Assembly: GCF_000003815.2 (NCBI RefSeq)
Contig: NC_049986.1
Span: 19,538,692 to 19,602,691, forward strand
Length of the DNA stretch: 64,000 bases
Source of the DNA: Branchiostoma floridae
Taxonomy: Eukaryota > Chordata > Leptocardii > Amphioxiformes > Branchiostomatidae
Direction of reading: 5' to 3'
Part shown: in pieces, positions 46,001 to 64,000 of the stretch
Layout of the letters: every line of letters starts with the position of its first letter
How positions within the stretch are numbered: the stretch's first letter is position 1
Program-made: the position numbers and the translations under genes
The notes under the pieces: model-generated
The model's database searches: none
What the model was told of the DNA's origin: nothing
What the model saw: the letters and a program-made list of their open reading frames with translations, nothing else

Positions 46001-48433
46001 AATGGCATGTTACATTTATGATGTAGCTTGAATTTCAGACAATAATCATCAATAACATTCACAATTTGTATGTCATATTTAAGGCTTTTCTACATTAGAA
46101 ATATTGCATTTGAATTAAAGTTGATTGTATCCTTGCAGAAGAAGATGCAAGATGTACATGCAAAGCAAAAAGATCAAGGGGAATTATATTCAAGAACTCA
46201 ACACAGACAAGCCTTAGAACAAGCCAATGTTGCTAATCATGTCACTTAGCAATGAAAAATTCTGGCCTCTGAATGCAAATTTTAATGTAATACTGTACAA
46301 TAGATTTGTTAAGCAGCAGATTGTTACAATATTACAATTTCACCCCCTCCCTTTGTAAGTAATGGTGTACTTAGTGAATTATGAGAATAGGCTGCACTTG
46401 AAACTCTAAAACTAATACAGTCTCATCTTAAAAGAATATAGAATTTTCCATAACATTATCAGCAAATCAATATAAAAATTAACATTATAAAATAAACAAG
46501 CACATACCGAGAGAACTGGTCCGATGGTGGCAGTCCAGTACTTGGCATCGAAGTTGATGTTTTCCCCAGAAGCCTTGGCTGTGATGTTGGCACACTGGGT
46601 GTACAGGCCCCACCAGTTGAAGTTCCCCTCCAGAAAACCACTCGGCAACTTTCCTGCTGCATCGAACACTGAAAAACACAGACGACTGTTTGTTAGTTTG
46701 TGTTTGTAAACAAAACCCGTCTGGATGTTGTTATGCAAATCAAAACAATGGTCAAGACAAGGACTGTTGACTTTTTGTGTGCCTTACCCTTTGACATATT
46801 ACCTAGAATTTCTGTCACCGCACATGCGTCCTAATTGATGCGAGAAGGCTTAGGCCTAGGAAAAAAATGTTGTGTTTCCTGTTTCAGTCCTGAAAAAATT
46901 AGGGTCAGTAGGTAGGGATTATCTTTTTTTTTCTTGTATTCTTTTTTAGGCTGGCCAAAATTCTAGTGATACATATTTACAATACAGTTGTACAAAGTAA
47001 ACTGAAATGTATGATGACACTTGTCTTTCAATGTCAAACTTTAATTTTGTGCATGATAGATACATTTATCCTTCATTAGATGGGACAAGCAGTGTTTTAC
47101 TTCAATAGGAAGCAGCCTAAATAAAAATTCTAACTGGAAGCTTTGTGACTCCACTGCCCACCCCAAAAAAAAAAGTCTAGGGTCGGCAGGTTTTTTTTGG
47201 GTAGGTAGGAAAACAGGAAACACAACATTTTTTTCCTAGGCCTTATAATATAATGTAAACCATACCCAATACACACACAAACACACACCCTTCAACACAC
47301 CCCACCAACACAACCACCTTAGTCTCCACCAGACTCCGGGTCGCTGGAAAAACGTAGAATTGGAACAAATAGAGGAGTAAGCCGGCCAGAGGAACTCTTG
47401 TAGCCGGCCAGGGAACAGTTCATGACCTAAGAAGTCTGTGAGGGGTCGCTATCTTGACACGATATTAGATTAATCCACCAATTATTTGTACAAAGCAAGG
47501 ATGTTACATCATGTAACGTCCTTGTACATTTAAAGGAAGTAACTCAGTGCCGGAGATAATCTAAGTCATAAATCGACCAGCGCCGGCGGGCATGTGTACT
47601 AGGTGGACTGCTAGGACCGTGGAGTACGAGTCGGAAGGCAATAAAAGGGTTATTTAGCCACTTCGCACCTATCAGATAGCGATTGATTAGCGGACATCAA
47701 ACAAGATAGCGACCCCTCACAGACTCCGCAGGTCGCATACTGTTCGCTGGCCGGCTACACTCCTCTGGCCGGCATACTCCTCTATTTGTTCCATTTCTAC
47801 GGTTTTCCAGCGACCCGGAGTCTGTTAGAGACTAACCACCTGTTGTGGCCTAATACCTGGGACAAATACACCTGTTACAATCTTATATCTAGGGCAGGCA
47901 ACCGCAATATTACTTTGTATACTTAACGTGTGAAACATTTCACTCTTGTCAAGAAAAATTCCTATGATTGCAAAGAAATGTGCAACGTTGACGTTATATT
48001 CAAGAGAGAAAATATGACAGTGATGTGAGTCAAATATTAGAAAACGAAACATATTTGTTGCTGCGTTGCTGCGAGTTGGAGAATAGTGGGAGGGGGGCTC
48101 ACTTTGTAAGGCGTACATCTTCCCTGCTAGCATATCTTCTTGGCACCGGAAAGTCGCGTTCCTACAAGCTTCCGACACGTTGTAAGACGGGACGGCCATG
48201 TCTTCCGACGTTGACAGCTCATTGGCGGCATTGTAGGCAGCGATCGCCTTCTTCCAAGTCGCCTCCTTCCACACCCGCAGAGCTTCGGCAGTTTTCTGCG
48301 GCTCCAAACGGCGAGTTTCCCCGAGAAGGCGCATGGCCCCGGCAAAATTCGGCTGCTGGAACCAAACATCGTCCGATAGGGCTTCCCCAAGTACGAACAG
48401 GAAAGCAAAGATCGCTCCTCTGATGCTCAACAT
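34026..48433 (-). CDS. nrf-6-like: nrf-6-like multipass acyltransferase, gene B
   Basis: Exons on the minus strand: 48103-48433, 46508-46668, 45855-45933, 45209-45308, 44601-44812, 43511-43678, 42570-42663, 42212-42313, 38717-38882, 38171-38250, 36942-37052, 36083-36206, 35446-35635, 34894-35039, 34026-34142. The sum is 2181 nt, an exact frame of 726 residues. Start M at 48433 is preferred over M at 48469 because it begins a clean signal peptide (MLSIRGAIFAFLFVLGEALS). Then come the NRF domain (KLPSGFLEGNFNWWGLY, LGVCVPDTCTRDD), first membrane segment (ILSIIVALMAVGTLYDVF), a polar cytoplasmic loop, the family motif GIRFISMTWVILGHT with Arg and His, and further membrane segments with RYWRLTPVYAF, CTNNWWYNFLYINNF, CMGWTWYLANDMQFF and SRLTYCAYLVHPMV. 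It ends KQEN. It lies head-to-tail with gene A and is its paralogue. Exon 5 here is one piece where A has two. Confidence 0.93.
34434..34556 (+). repeat. Half foldback repeat, ACTCGAAATGTCCGGAAGTA family
   Basis: GTGACGCAGTGATGGCTGTC and CGAAATGTCCGGAAGTAAAT match the right arm of 24501-24723, followed by TTACCTGGATGTCTAACC. Confidence 0.6.
34617..34673 (-). repeat. Truncated copy of gene B exon 14
   Basis: Repeats the 3' end of the exon at 34894-35039: codons for YQDQRETPVHYTD and the donor tract GGTGGGTAAATC, with flanking intron sequence (CCCTAGTGATTTACCC). The front two thirds are absent. Confidence 0.75.
34725..34872. mobile_element. MITE with ATCTCCAAGCAGATYCTRC ends
   Basis: Inverted ends ATCTCCAAGCAGAT and ATCTGCTTGGAGAT, interior CTGCCAGCTTTTAATACTAT. 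Relatives: 49162-49343, 49944-50053, fragment 33026-33091. Confidence 0.75.
35693..35817 (-). repeat. Truncated, frameshifted copy of gene B exon 13
   Basis: Repeats the 5' two thirds of the exon at 35446-35635 including its acceptor. It encodes AVALLGWLAATG, then a frameshift, then VYGLYNHLTQGVVLSKPVA, and ends near the codons matching YLTVHR. This is about the same break position as the truncated copies of the equivalent exon in gene A. Confidence 0.8.
37689..38123. mobile_element. MITE, about 435 bp, TAGCCTGGGTACCATCCGGA ends
   Basis: Long inverted ends: TAGCCTGGGTACCATCCGGA at 37689 and TCCGGATGGTACCCAGGCTA at 38104-38123, extending inward through GTAGTTCGCTCC. Interior contains a tandem pair around TATACAGTCGCTTCT. 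In an intron of gene B. Confidence 0.8.
39299..39366 (-). repeat. Truncated copy of gene B exon 8
   Basis: Encodes DKYRREERRFPYRLLYVHRY then WR, matching the 3' two thirds of the exon at 42212-42313, but lies about 2.9 kb away on the far side of other repeats. Its donor (GTGGGGAT) is poor. No acceptor is seen, so it is probably inert. Confidence 0.75.
39550..39705 (-). repeat. Interspersed repeat, pair member 1
   Basis: Read on the minus strand it gives AAACTTCAGGGGGTATGTAC and GGGCGTATTTCATC, then GTGTCCCCCCCTA. The same sequence lies on the plus strand at 41858-41996, so the two copies are inverted about 2.2 kb apart. Confidence 0.65.
40255..40410 (+). repeat. Interspersed repeat, also at 44085-44240
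   Basis: GTAGGTGGGGGAAAGTTGTG, TTGCGCACTGCGCTACCT and GTGGGTATTTCGAGCACTG match 44090-44240 in direct orientation. The following bases to 40680 have short open stretches (for example KKEEVCSAIVQVVTTITNL) of unknown origin, broken by a stop near 40520. Confidence 0.55.
40850..41360. repeat. Repeat with GGGCTCGAAATAC ends and tandem interior
   Basis: Ends AGGGCTCGAAATAC and GTATTTCGAGCCTTAG are inverted. Inside, units of about 110 bases repeat GTCTACCTGCACCTAACC, CACTGGTCCATGTACTGGG and CAGGTTAGTGCAGG; the arms also pair with each other. A related start is at 63822 (AGGGCTTGAAATACT). Confidence 0.7.
41858..41996 (+). repeat. Interspersed repeat, pair member 2
   Basis: AACTTCAGGGGGTATGTACA and GTATTTCAAAAAGTTTG, ending GTCCCCCCCTAATAG. 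Inverted partner of 39550-39705. Confidence 0.65.
43101..43400 (-). repeat. Two truncated copies of gene B exon 6, 3' part
   Basis: About 43109-43155 reads VILGHTSAFIIYCL and keeps the donor GTGAGGTTTC. About 43344-43397 reads TWVILRYTYVFINTM, then TAG. Both match the donor half of the real exon at 43511-43678 and its flanking AACCTCACCT. The second has lost the family His. Confidence 0.75.
43797..43915 (-). repeat. Two truncated copies of gene B exon 6, 5' part
   Basis: About 43798-43832 reads GPLRKFLLAFSMQTT and about 43868-43910 reads GPLCKLLLAISIQTT, each preceded by an acceptor-like CAG on the minus strand. They match the acceptor half of the real exon, so this exon is flanked by broken copies on both sides. 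Confidence 0.75.
44288..44573. mobile_element. Long-arm foldback element
   Basis: Arms of about 110 bases: TTGAAAAAAGTTAAAACTTT at the left and AAACTTTTTTCAATAAT at the right, with CTTCTTCAAATGAAATGACT pairing to AGTCATTTCATCTGAAGAAG and ACTACGACC-side sequence near ACTTCCGGAT. In intron 5 of gene B. The arms are nearly perfect, so the element may be young. Confidence 0.8.
44855..45175 (+). repeat. (CA)n-rich microsatellite
   Basis: CACACACA blocks with CTCTCT and TACA interruptions between exons 4 and 5 of gene B. Confidence 0.9.
46851..47245. mobile_element. MITE with GGCCTAGGAAAAAAATGTTG ends
   Basis: GGCCTAGGAAAAAAATGTTG at 46853 is inverted at 47223-47242 (CAACATTTTTTTCCTAGGCC), followed inward by TGTTTCCTG on both sides and GGGTCRG words. 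In intron 1 of gene B. Confidence 0.8.
47319..47835. mobile_element. MITE, about 515 bp, with GACTCCGGGTCGCTGG ends
   Basis: Outer ends TTAGTCTCCACCAGACTCCG and CGGAGTCTGTTAGAGACTAA. Inner pair TCTGTGAGGGGTCGCTATCT and AGATAGCGACCCCTCACAGA. Also CCGGCCAGAG words on both strands. In intron 1 of gene B. Confidence 0.8.
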
Positions 48434-49161
48434 CGCCGCCAAAATATTTGTTTCTCTTGCAGATGTCAATGATCAACTAGGAGTCGAGTCAAGCCAGGTC
48501 AACGTTCTATAGATCGCGAAATTATAACGATGCAGTCCTGGGTATCAGTCCAAGAATTTGTGTAAGGCTAAAGCGAAGAAGTTTTCCTAAGTTCTAAGTC
48601 CTAGCAAAAGACTCAAGATCATTCTATGAAAGATTTTTCTACATGGCCAGCCGAACTTGGAAGACTGCTTTCAGGCATTGCATGTGACCTCAATATGTAG
48701 AATGTTCTATTTCACTATTATTAAAAGGGGGTGTTAGGGTGGTTGAGGTAATTTTTCCCAAGGAGATAAAAAGTGAGCATTCTCACTAAATTGTGCATTT
48801 AGAAGTTGTTTTCCTAAGAATGTTGCCAAGGCCTCAGTATATAGTATTTTTAACTCCTTTTCAAAGTTCTAATTTTAATATATTTAACTGTTAATCCTAT
48901 ATTAAACGTTAATGTTATTATTGTCTCATAAAATTAAAGTGCAGAAAATGGTGTTTCAACTTATATACCAAGATGCCTTCTGTGACAAACCTGCTTAAGT
49001 ACAAATGACAAAAGTAAATCTACAACAAACTGTTTGTAATGGCCCGTCATGTATAGTGTACCTTTCCTTCCACTCCCTCCAACACCACTGTGATGGTACA
49101 CTCCAGTCACATGATGCTGAGTCATTCTCACCTGCAGTTCATGGCCATATCAGGTTTCATG

Positions 49162-49343
49162 TAATCTCCAAGCAGATCCTGCAATGGCATAAGATAAAAC
49201 CAACCTTGCCAAGGAGTGTAGTCTGCCAAAGGTGTTCATTTGCCTTGCCTTTGCCCCAGAGTGAAACACACTCCAAGGCCGGCTTCACTCCTCTGCCAGC
49301 TTTTGATACTATCTTCTGCTACCATAGGAGCTGCCTGGAGATA
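49162..49343. mobile_element. MITE with ATCTCCAAGCAGATCCTGC ends
   Basis: Family of 34725-34872. The interior duplicates CTTGCCAAGGAGTGTAGTC and CACACTCCAAGGCCGGC and contains CTCTGCCAGCTTTTGATACT. Confidence 0.75.
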
Positions 49344-49943
49344 GGTTTCATACACACATGTACAGGATTCTCATGTTTCAGAATTAAGAAGAGAAAATAT
49401 TTCATTGTCACTTTCAGCAGCTAATGAATAAATAAGAGAGGGACTCACCATATAACTTCTCTATTTTATTTCTATGGTAGGAGTAACGTTACATGTGGAA
49501 GATAAAATTTCAGAATAATTCTGCTGAAATTCTTTTAAACATTTTCATTTTTCTACTCACATTGACAAATATGTTTGGCCAAGTTGAAAAAGGATGCTGT
49601 CCAAACCAACTACTTGTGTTAATACATACATTTGTATATTTATTTATATAAACAATATAGTCATTGCACATAGAGTATTCAGCTATTGGTGATGGCATGT
49701 GTTGATCTTGAAGTTGAACTTGAACTGACATGACCAGAATGGCTTTGATCTAAGCTTAAAATTACAATACAATTCCTTACAATAAATCCTTGATTATGTC
49801 CAACATTTCTTCATCAGTGATCTATAATATGTGATACAAATATTGCACATATGCCAAATGGCCCTACTCTCTTGTTATTCCCCAGGTATTAGAGACTTAT
49901 GTCCTGGTATGTATGCTTCTATACTTTCTGTACATCTACATTG

Positions 49944-50053
49944 TTCTCCAAGCAGATCCTGCAGTAGCCAATGCACACTCTTAATAGGCTGGCTAACTCC
50001 TCCTGCCAGCTTTTGATACTATCTTGTGGTACCGTAGGATCTGCTTGGAGATC
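49944..50053. mobile_element. MITE with ATCTCCAAGCAGATCCTGC ends, short copy
   Basis: TCTCCAAGCAGATCCTGCAG and GTAGGATCTGCTTGGAGATC are inverted ends around CTGCCAGCTTTTGATACTAT. Confidence 0.75.
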
Positions 50054-50149
50054 ACATCTATATCCCATTGCTAATTGCTAATTGCAGACAACTTGGATGG
50101 GTATATCATGAAATCATATCATGTACTAGTATATCATCTTACTGTTGCT

Positions 50150-50815
50150 TCTTTTCCTGGTTTGATTTTGTGCTTGGTTCTTCAGAATTATTTATTAGTT
50201 TAAGTCCTAGCAGTGGACACCAATGCTAGCTAATGTTTCTTTTACTCCTGGCCTGATTTTATGCCTGGTTCTGTGTTCTGTTTTCTGAGATTGTCAGCAC
50301 AGCCCGTAGCTCTTATTGTTCTTGCTGACTGGACTGGATTACGCTCCATAACTCTGTAGGCTGACACAAAGCTAGCAGTGGTATAAGAAAGTATTATGTA
50401 CTTTGCTAGCAGATCTATGGCTTCAGCCTATTGCGTACCTCTGTTTCCCTACTCTCTCTTACTCTATATCAAATTGCTAACTGGAGGCTAAGACATTATT
50501 AGTAAGTTGGAAGGCTAGTATCTATGAGTGGATATTAATGTTACTTTTTCTTCTGCTCCTGGTCTGATTTTGTGTTCTGATCCATCTCCAGGGACTGCCT
50601 CTCTGCCTGTAGTTCCTGTTGTGCTTGCTGAGTGGACTGGAGAAGGATCCATAACTTGGTAGACTAAAATAAAGCCAGAGCTAGAGGTGGTATAAAAAAA
50701 GTACTTTCCTAGCAGATTTACTGATACAGATACAGATACGGCTTCAGCCTATTGCGTACCTCTGTTTCCCTACTTTCCGTTTATCTACATCAAATTGCTA
50801 ACTGGAGTCTAAGAC
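50150..50815 (-). repeat. Truncated tandem copies of BBLN exon 2, 3' end
   Basis: At about 50150-50190, 50235-50355 and 50537-50655 the plus strand repeats CTCCTGGTCTGATTTTGTGT, CCATCTCCAGGGACTGCC and GTGGACTGGAGAAGG, the 3' part of the real exon (50841-51055). Each is followed by the same tail (AAAGCTAGCAGTGGTATA, GGCTTCAGCCTATTGCGTAC). Unit length is about 290-300 bases. The copies are increasingly diverged with distance and are broken by frameshifts. Confidence 0.8.
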
Positions 50816-50840
50816 AATTTAGAAGGCTTGTATATCAGTG

Positions 50841-51803
50841 CTACTGTTTCTTCTGTTCCTGATCTGATTTTGTCTGGCTGGATTCTGTGTTCTGATCCGT
50901 CTCCAGGGACTGCCTCTCGGCCTGTAGCTCCTGCCGAGCCTGCTGGCTGGACTGGAGAAGGTCGCGTAACTTCGCGTTCAGCGAGTCGTTCTGTTCCTCC
51001 AGGGCGTCCAGGCAGGAGTCCAGCTTGTCCAGGGTGTTATTCAGCTCCACCATTTCTACAAGAGAAACATGTATTATGAAAACTCATATCAAAGTAAAAT
51101 GGAAGGGTGTGCAGAAAACTGTTATCTCACCTCACCTCACCAGTGAGGTGAGTGAGATGTAGGGTCATTTTTATTCGTCATTCTTATTCACTCACTCAAT
51201 TATAGTGATACATGCATCATTGCATAGTCATACACATATTTTTCAAGTTGTAACGCCACACACGCAGCCCCACCATACACACACACACACATACTGTGAC
51301 GCGCAAACACACGCGTGCACACACACACACGATCCACTGGCAGATACGCACACGCACATACATATGAGGGTCTGCATGGGGGTCTCGACAACAATTTACG
51401 CTGAATTCAGAAGAACCCCCTACGCTTAATCAAGGACGGCAATTACGCTGAAGTTGGTCGCCTCGCTACGAATTACGTACAGATAAGATGGTTTACCTTA
51501 AGAATTACGGGAAATAAAAATAGGCTGCGTAAACATTTTGTGAATCTGAATGACGACTCGTTCTTATGACTGAACAGCCTTGAAAGAACTTTTGTAGTCA
51601 ATAAGCGTTACAATTTCCCTTACAAACATCTGCTTGAAGATGTTCATATGGCATCATGTGATGCCAGGATGGGTTGGTAAAACCTGGGGTCAATCCTTCA
51701 AAATCCAACTTGTGTTCAAACGAAAATGCCGAAACGACCAACCTTCTTTTGTCTCATCTGGAATGCCTTCGAGCAGATCCACGTAGCCGTTAACGTTCGC
51801 CAT
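50841..51803 (-). CDS. BBLN: Bublin coiled-coil protein (C9orf16/UPF0184 family)
   Basis: Exons on the minus strand: 51743-51803 (MANVNGYVDLLEGIPDETKE) and 50841-51055; total 276 nt, 91 residues. The core LDKLDSCLDALEEQNDSLNA then KLRDLL matches the conserved part of the family, a small coiled coil linked to intermediate-filament organisation in C. elegans and mammals. The C-terminal tail is Gln/Glu/Lys-rich. The donor of exon 1 is GTTGGT, weak but phase-correct, and the acceptor is TTTCTCTTGTAG. Starts 0.6 kb from the first DDX39B exon in the opposite direction, so the two may share a promoter. Confidence 0.85.
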
Positions 51804-52429
51804 GTAGATCATTCTCCGGAACGAAATATCTGACACGAAAACCTAGATTCTCTTCCAAACGCAATATTCTCCTGTGTGGTGAATGAACCTCTGTTCAACC
51901 CACTAGATCTGTCTCTGCAAGACGCTATGTCATTGGCCAATACGGAAGCAACCAGATTTCTCAAAGAACTTTTGGTTACAAAAACATGAATGTTTAGCAG
52001 AAGTTTTGTAATGCAATTTATTACACTTGGACTCTGATACCATCTAGAATAATCAGATACTTCGAATTTTGCGTAAAAATTCCAACGTAAGTCTGTGAGT
52101 TGTTTGAATTCCCCAAAGCCGTAAGCCAATCAGAGACAACGTATCATAAATGGTATGCAACTGGCAGATAAGTGACACGATATTGTGCAATCAACATTCG
52201 CATATTTATTTATCTCAATAGAAGAATTTTTGCGACAATAAACTCAATTTTTTGGAAAAATAGAGACTTTATAATATGTTTTCAAATATTTGTAGAAATA
52301 TTTATCCTGTTATGTCATTAAAACACCCATAGTAAAGTGAATGTATACGAATGTGATTGCTATGCTGAATGTCGTGCTAGTTTTGCATGTAAATTGATCC
52401 CCCGCCTAGTCTGAAAGCGTCACTGTTTA
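51804..52429. promoter_or_regulatory. Divergent promoter interval of BBLN and DDX39B
   Basis: Between oppositely directed genes. Holds a palindromic double CCAAT box ATTGGCCAAT at 51932-51941 and CCAATCAG at 52126-52133. No TATA box is obvious in a fitting place. Bidirectional use is inference. Confidence 0.5.
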
Positions 52430-52503
52430 GCCGCCATCTTTGGACGAAGAGGTTGTTAGAACGACATCCCAAAGTATCCAGTGTCATCTAGCACTTTATA
52501 CAG
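52430..52503 (+). other. DDX39B: Probable non-coding first exon of DDX39B
   Basis: GCCGCCATCTTTGG at 52430 is the reverse of a YY1-type site (AAGATGGCGGC) often found at housekeeping start sites. The segment ends TTATACAG followed by GTAAGGCG, a strong donor. The matching acceptor TTCTCACAG lies at 53728-53736, 24 bases before the DDX39B ATG. The exact transcription start is unknown. Confidence 0.55.
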
Positions 52504-53429
52504 GTAAGGCGTGCTTCTTTCCTCTCAAAATATGTCGATAACATTTTTCTGGATTTTTTGTAGTCACTTTGGTGCAGATAGGTCGAAAGTTTGGCGGAGA
52601 AACTTGAGTTGAAGTTTACCGCGTCTGTTCACTCATACGGAACTTTTGTTTTATGCAAGGCGAGGTATTCGTATTTCTGTGACGCTAAAGCTTACTTTCA
52701 CAGAGTTTTGCCTATTGCATGTTATTCTATTATGCTGAATTTTGTTCTTTGTAACTATTTGTGCTCATTATCTTACTTCAGGGTTAGTTTTTAATCTTGT
52801 TAGAAGTAATAATTTGTAAACGATTTTGAATCATGGGGCTCGGCAGTGTTCCGACTTGACGCTCTTGCATGCTGTACAGCTACTTGGCGTTTCTGAAATT
52901 TTCAGTTATATAGCACGACTTTTCTCTCTAAAATGCAATTCCCCATCGCGACAGACTGGTTTGGGTAGCCAAATTCGGTTTGTACTCGCACGTTCTATGC
53001 GTATATTTTGGGTTGTCTATCATAATATTTGGACACAGTCAGAAAATAGATAACTTTCGAGTAGGAGGTCACGTTGACACGCAAGGTTGTGAACTTTCTT
53101 GATACAGTTGTAAAAAAAAATTGTGTCGTTCTGTTGTAAATTATACAAGGCTTACACTTTGTATTTATTTTCGTCTTGCTACATTATTGACGATTTAAAT
53201 TTAGTTGAATTACGCTGAAAAAAATTATATATGTTTGTGGTGGTTTTACAGTCAGTTTTCAAATTATGTGGCCGCTTTACAAGGAACTATAGAATAAGTA
53301 GATGTAGGTGCAATTATGATCAGTAATGATTGTTTTCTTCATTCAGTTGCATCCTCAAGGTATTAACAACCAAGAATGATCAAAAGTTATCATAAACACT
53401 ACAATAAAAGTCATCTACCTACACTTTTC

Positions 53430-53685
53430 AGTGTTCTCCCCAGAATTTTTTAGTATAGTGGAGGGGCTAGCAAAAATAGCCCGAACCAATGCGCTGAGCT
53501 TTTATGAATATGGGTTCATTTGGCACTTGGCTCAAAAATCTGTGAATTTTCATTAATTTTAGCAAAACTAACCAAGAAAATAGGGAAGAAACACACTAAA
53601 TTTCAAAAGTAGTATAGTGGGGCTGGGCTAGGAGTATAGTGAAGGGCCTCCGTTATTCCATTCTCTGGGGAGGACTCTGCTTTTA
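53430..53685. mobile_element. MITE with AGTGTTCTCCCCAGAAT ends
   Basis: Left AGTGTTCTCCCCAGAATTTT and right ATTCTCTGGGGAGGACTCTG are inverted, with AGTATAGTGGAGGGGC and AGTATAGTGAAGGGCC words inside. It lies in the 5' intron of DDX39B. A related end is at 59624 (CAGTGTTCTCACCAGGATTT). Confidence 0.7.
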
Positions 53686-53760
53686 TACATCCATACTTGA
53701 AATATTCAATGACAGATAGATTATCACTTCTCACAGGTTAAAACAAAATAAATCTCCAAA

Positions 53761-63197
<9,437 letters not shown>

Positions 63198-64000
63198 GAA
63201 GATCATTTGAAGACCCACACAAACAAGGACATATGCTTCTTATATTTCATAGCAATGGCATTGGTGATTATTGCATCATCTTTTATTTCTAGTAGTTATT
63301 GTAGTAGTAACTTTTTGAGCAGTATTGTAGCAAAAACAGTATATTTTAGCAGGAAAGTGTTGTTGCATTTTGTAGTTTTATTGTGTTGTTTCTCAGTGCT
63401 ACTAGTGTATAAATTTTGTTTTCAACCCAGGAATACAAGATGACATCAATTAAAATCTTAGCAATAAGGATTTTAGCAATAGGTTGCAAAATAGGGTTTG
63501 TTTTTTGTCAGCTTCCCTTGAAATGCAATTTCCTCTAGAGTGTGTGCCTAACTAGCAACTAGAGGCAAGAATTGTAGATTAAAAGAACATCTTTGAGGTA
63601 CATGGTGACAAGGTGCATGCTTGGAAGAAGAAAAGAGGACAACGAGAAACGGTTGTGGTAGAATTGCACTAGAGTGATTTGTTGATTTTTGGGCATCAAA
63701 TCACTTCAGTGCAGTTCTCTCACAGCTTGTACAAGTCATCCAGCGATGTTCAACATCTCACACAAGGTCTGCAATCAGGATATGAATTGAAAGTGCTTCA
63801 GAAATAAAGTTGCAGCTTAAACAGGGCTTGAAATACTGGGTGCATGTGCACCCAAAATTAGAACTGTGCACCCAATGTTTTTCAGTGGGTGCACAGGGTG
63901 CACCCAAATATTTTCTTCGGTTTATGTATGGAAAGATATCAAGTATACTAGTATACATCATATTATTGACAAGTGTTAGAAAGATAGTAAAAATGTTTTG
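63198..64000 (+). other. Probable last intron of DDX39B, repeat start
   Basis: AT-rich sequence with no clear C-terminal exon. At 63822-63915 a repeat starts AGGGCTTGAAATACT with GTGCACCCAA words on both strands, related in its first bases to the element at 40850. Nothing else is recognised. Confidence 0.45.

Larger units (their letters stand above)
48434..50140. other. Spacer between gene B and BBLN
   Basis: Holds the 5' flank of gene B and two MITEs (49162-49343, 49944-50053). An upstream in-frame ATG for gene B is at 48467-48469. No other coding exon or RNA gene is seen. Confidence 0.5.

Noticed and set aside
50828-51079. Plus-strand frame opposite BBLN
   Set aside because: Shadow of the BBLN coiled-coil exon on the other strand; no family features.

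Overview
This window looks like a piece of an invertebrate deuterostome genome, most likely a lancelet (Branchiostoma). The genes are intron-rich with GT-AG introns. Proteins include nose-resistant-to-fluoxetine-6-like membrane acyltransferases, a BBLN (C9orf16) homologue, a DDX39B/UAP56 helicase and tandem C-type lectins. MITE-like foldback repeats are dense, and degenerate TTAGGG-type tracts occur. The species call is inference. Five runs of N break the assembly (19238-19694, 30052-30151, 30991-31752, 59796-60652, 62284-62802).

Layout: (1) 1.8-30.4 kb, minus strand: nrf-6-like gene A, 17 exons rebuilt by eye with matching splice phases. (2) 10.0-25.3 kb, plus strand: four tandem C-type lectin-like receptor genes (L1-L4), all lying inside one 17.6-kb intron of gene A. 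L2 is intact. L3 is interrupted by a gap. L1 lacks the canonical start of its lectin exon. L4 stops in the stalk and has no lectin domain. (3) 30.4-34.0 kb: repeat-rich spacer. (4) 34.0-48.4 kb, minus strand: nrf-6-like gene B, 15 exons giving a complete 726-residue reading frame. (5) 50.8-51.8 kb, minus strand: BBLN. (6) 52.4 kb to the right end, plus strand: DDX39B, head-to-head with BBLN across a CCAAT-containing promoter interval; one internal exon is probably hidden in a gap and the last exon probably lies outside the window.

Three things stand out. First, a lectin receptor cluster is nested antisense in an intron that gene A has and its neighbour paralogue B lacks. Second, truncated tandem copies of single exons, each keeping only one splice site, sit beside their parent exon in all four non-lectin genes, and three of the affected exons are the same in A and B. 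Third, the lectin receptors share an odd Cys/Tyr-rich cytoplasmic repeat tail, a conserved upstream FOX/nuclear-receptor/CCAAT/CRE-like block, and variation concentrated in the ligand-loop half of the lectin domain.

All exon models are manual readings of open frames, splice sites and phase. No alignment, transcript or database search was run.
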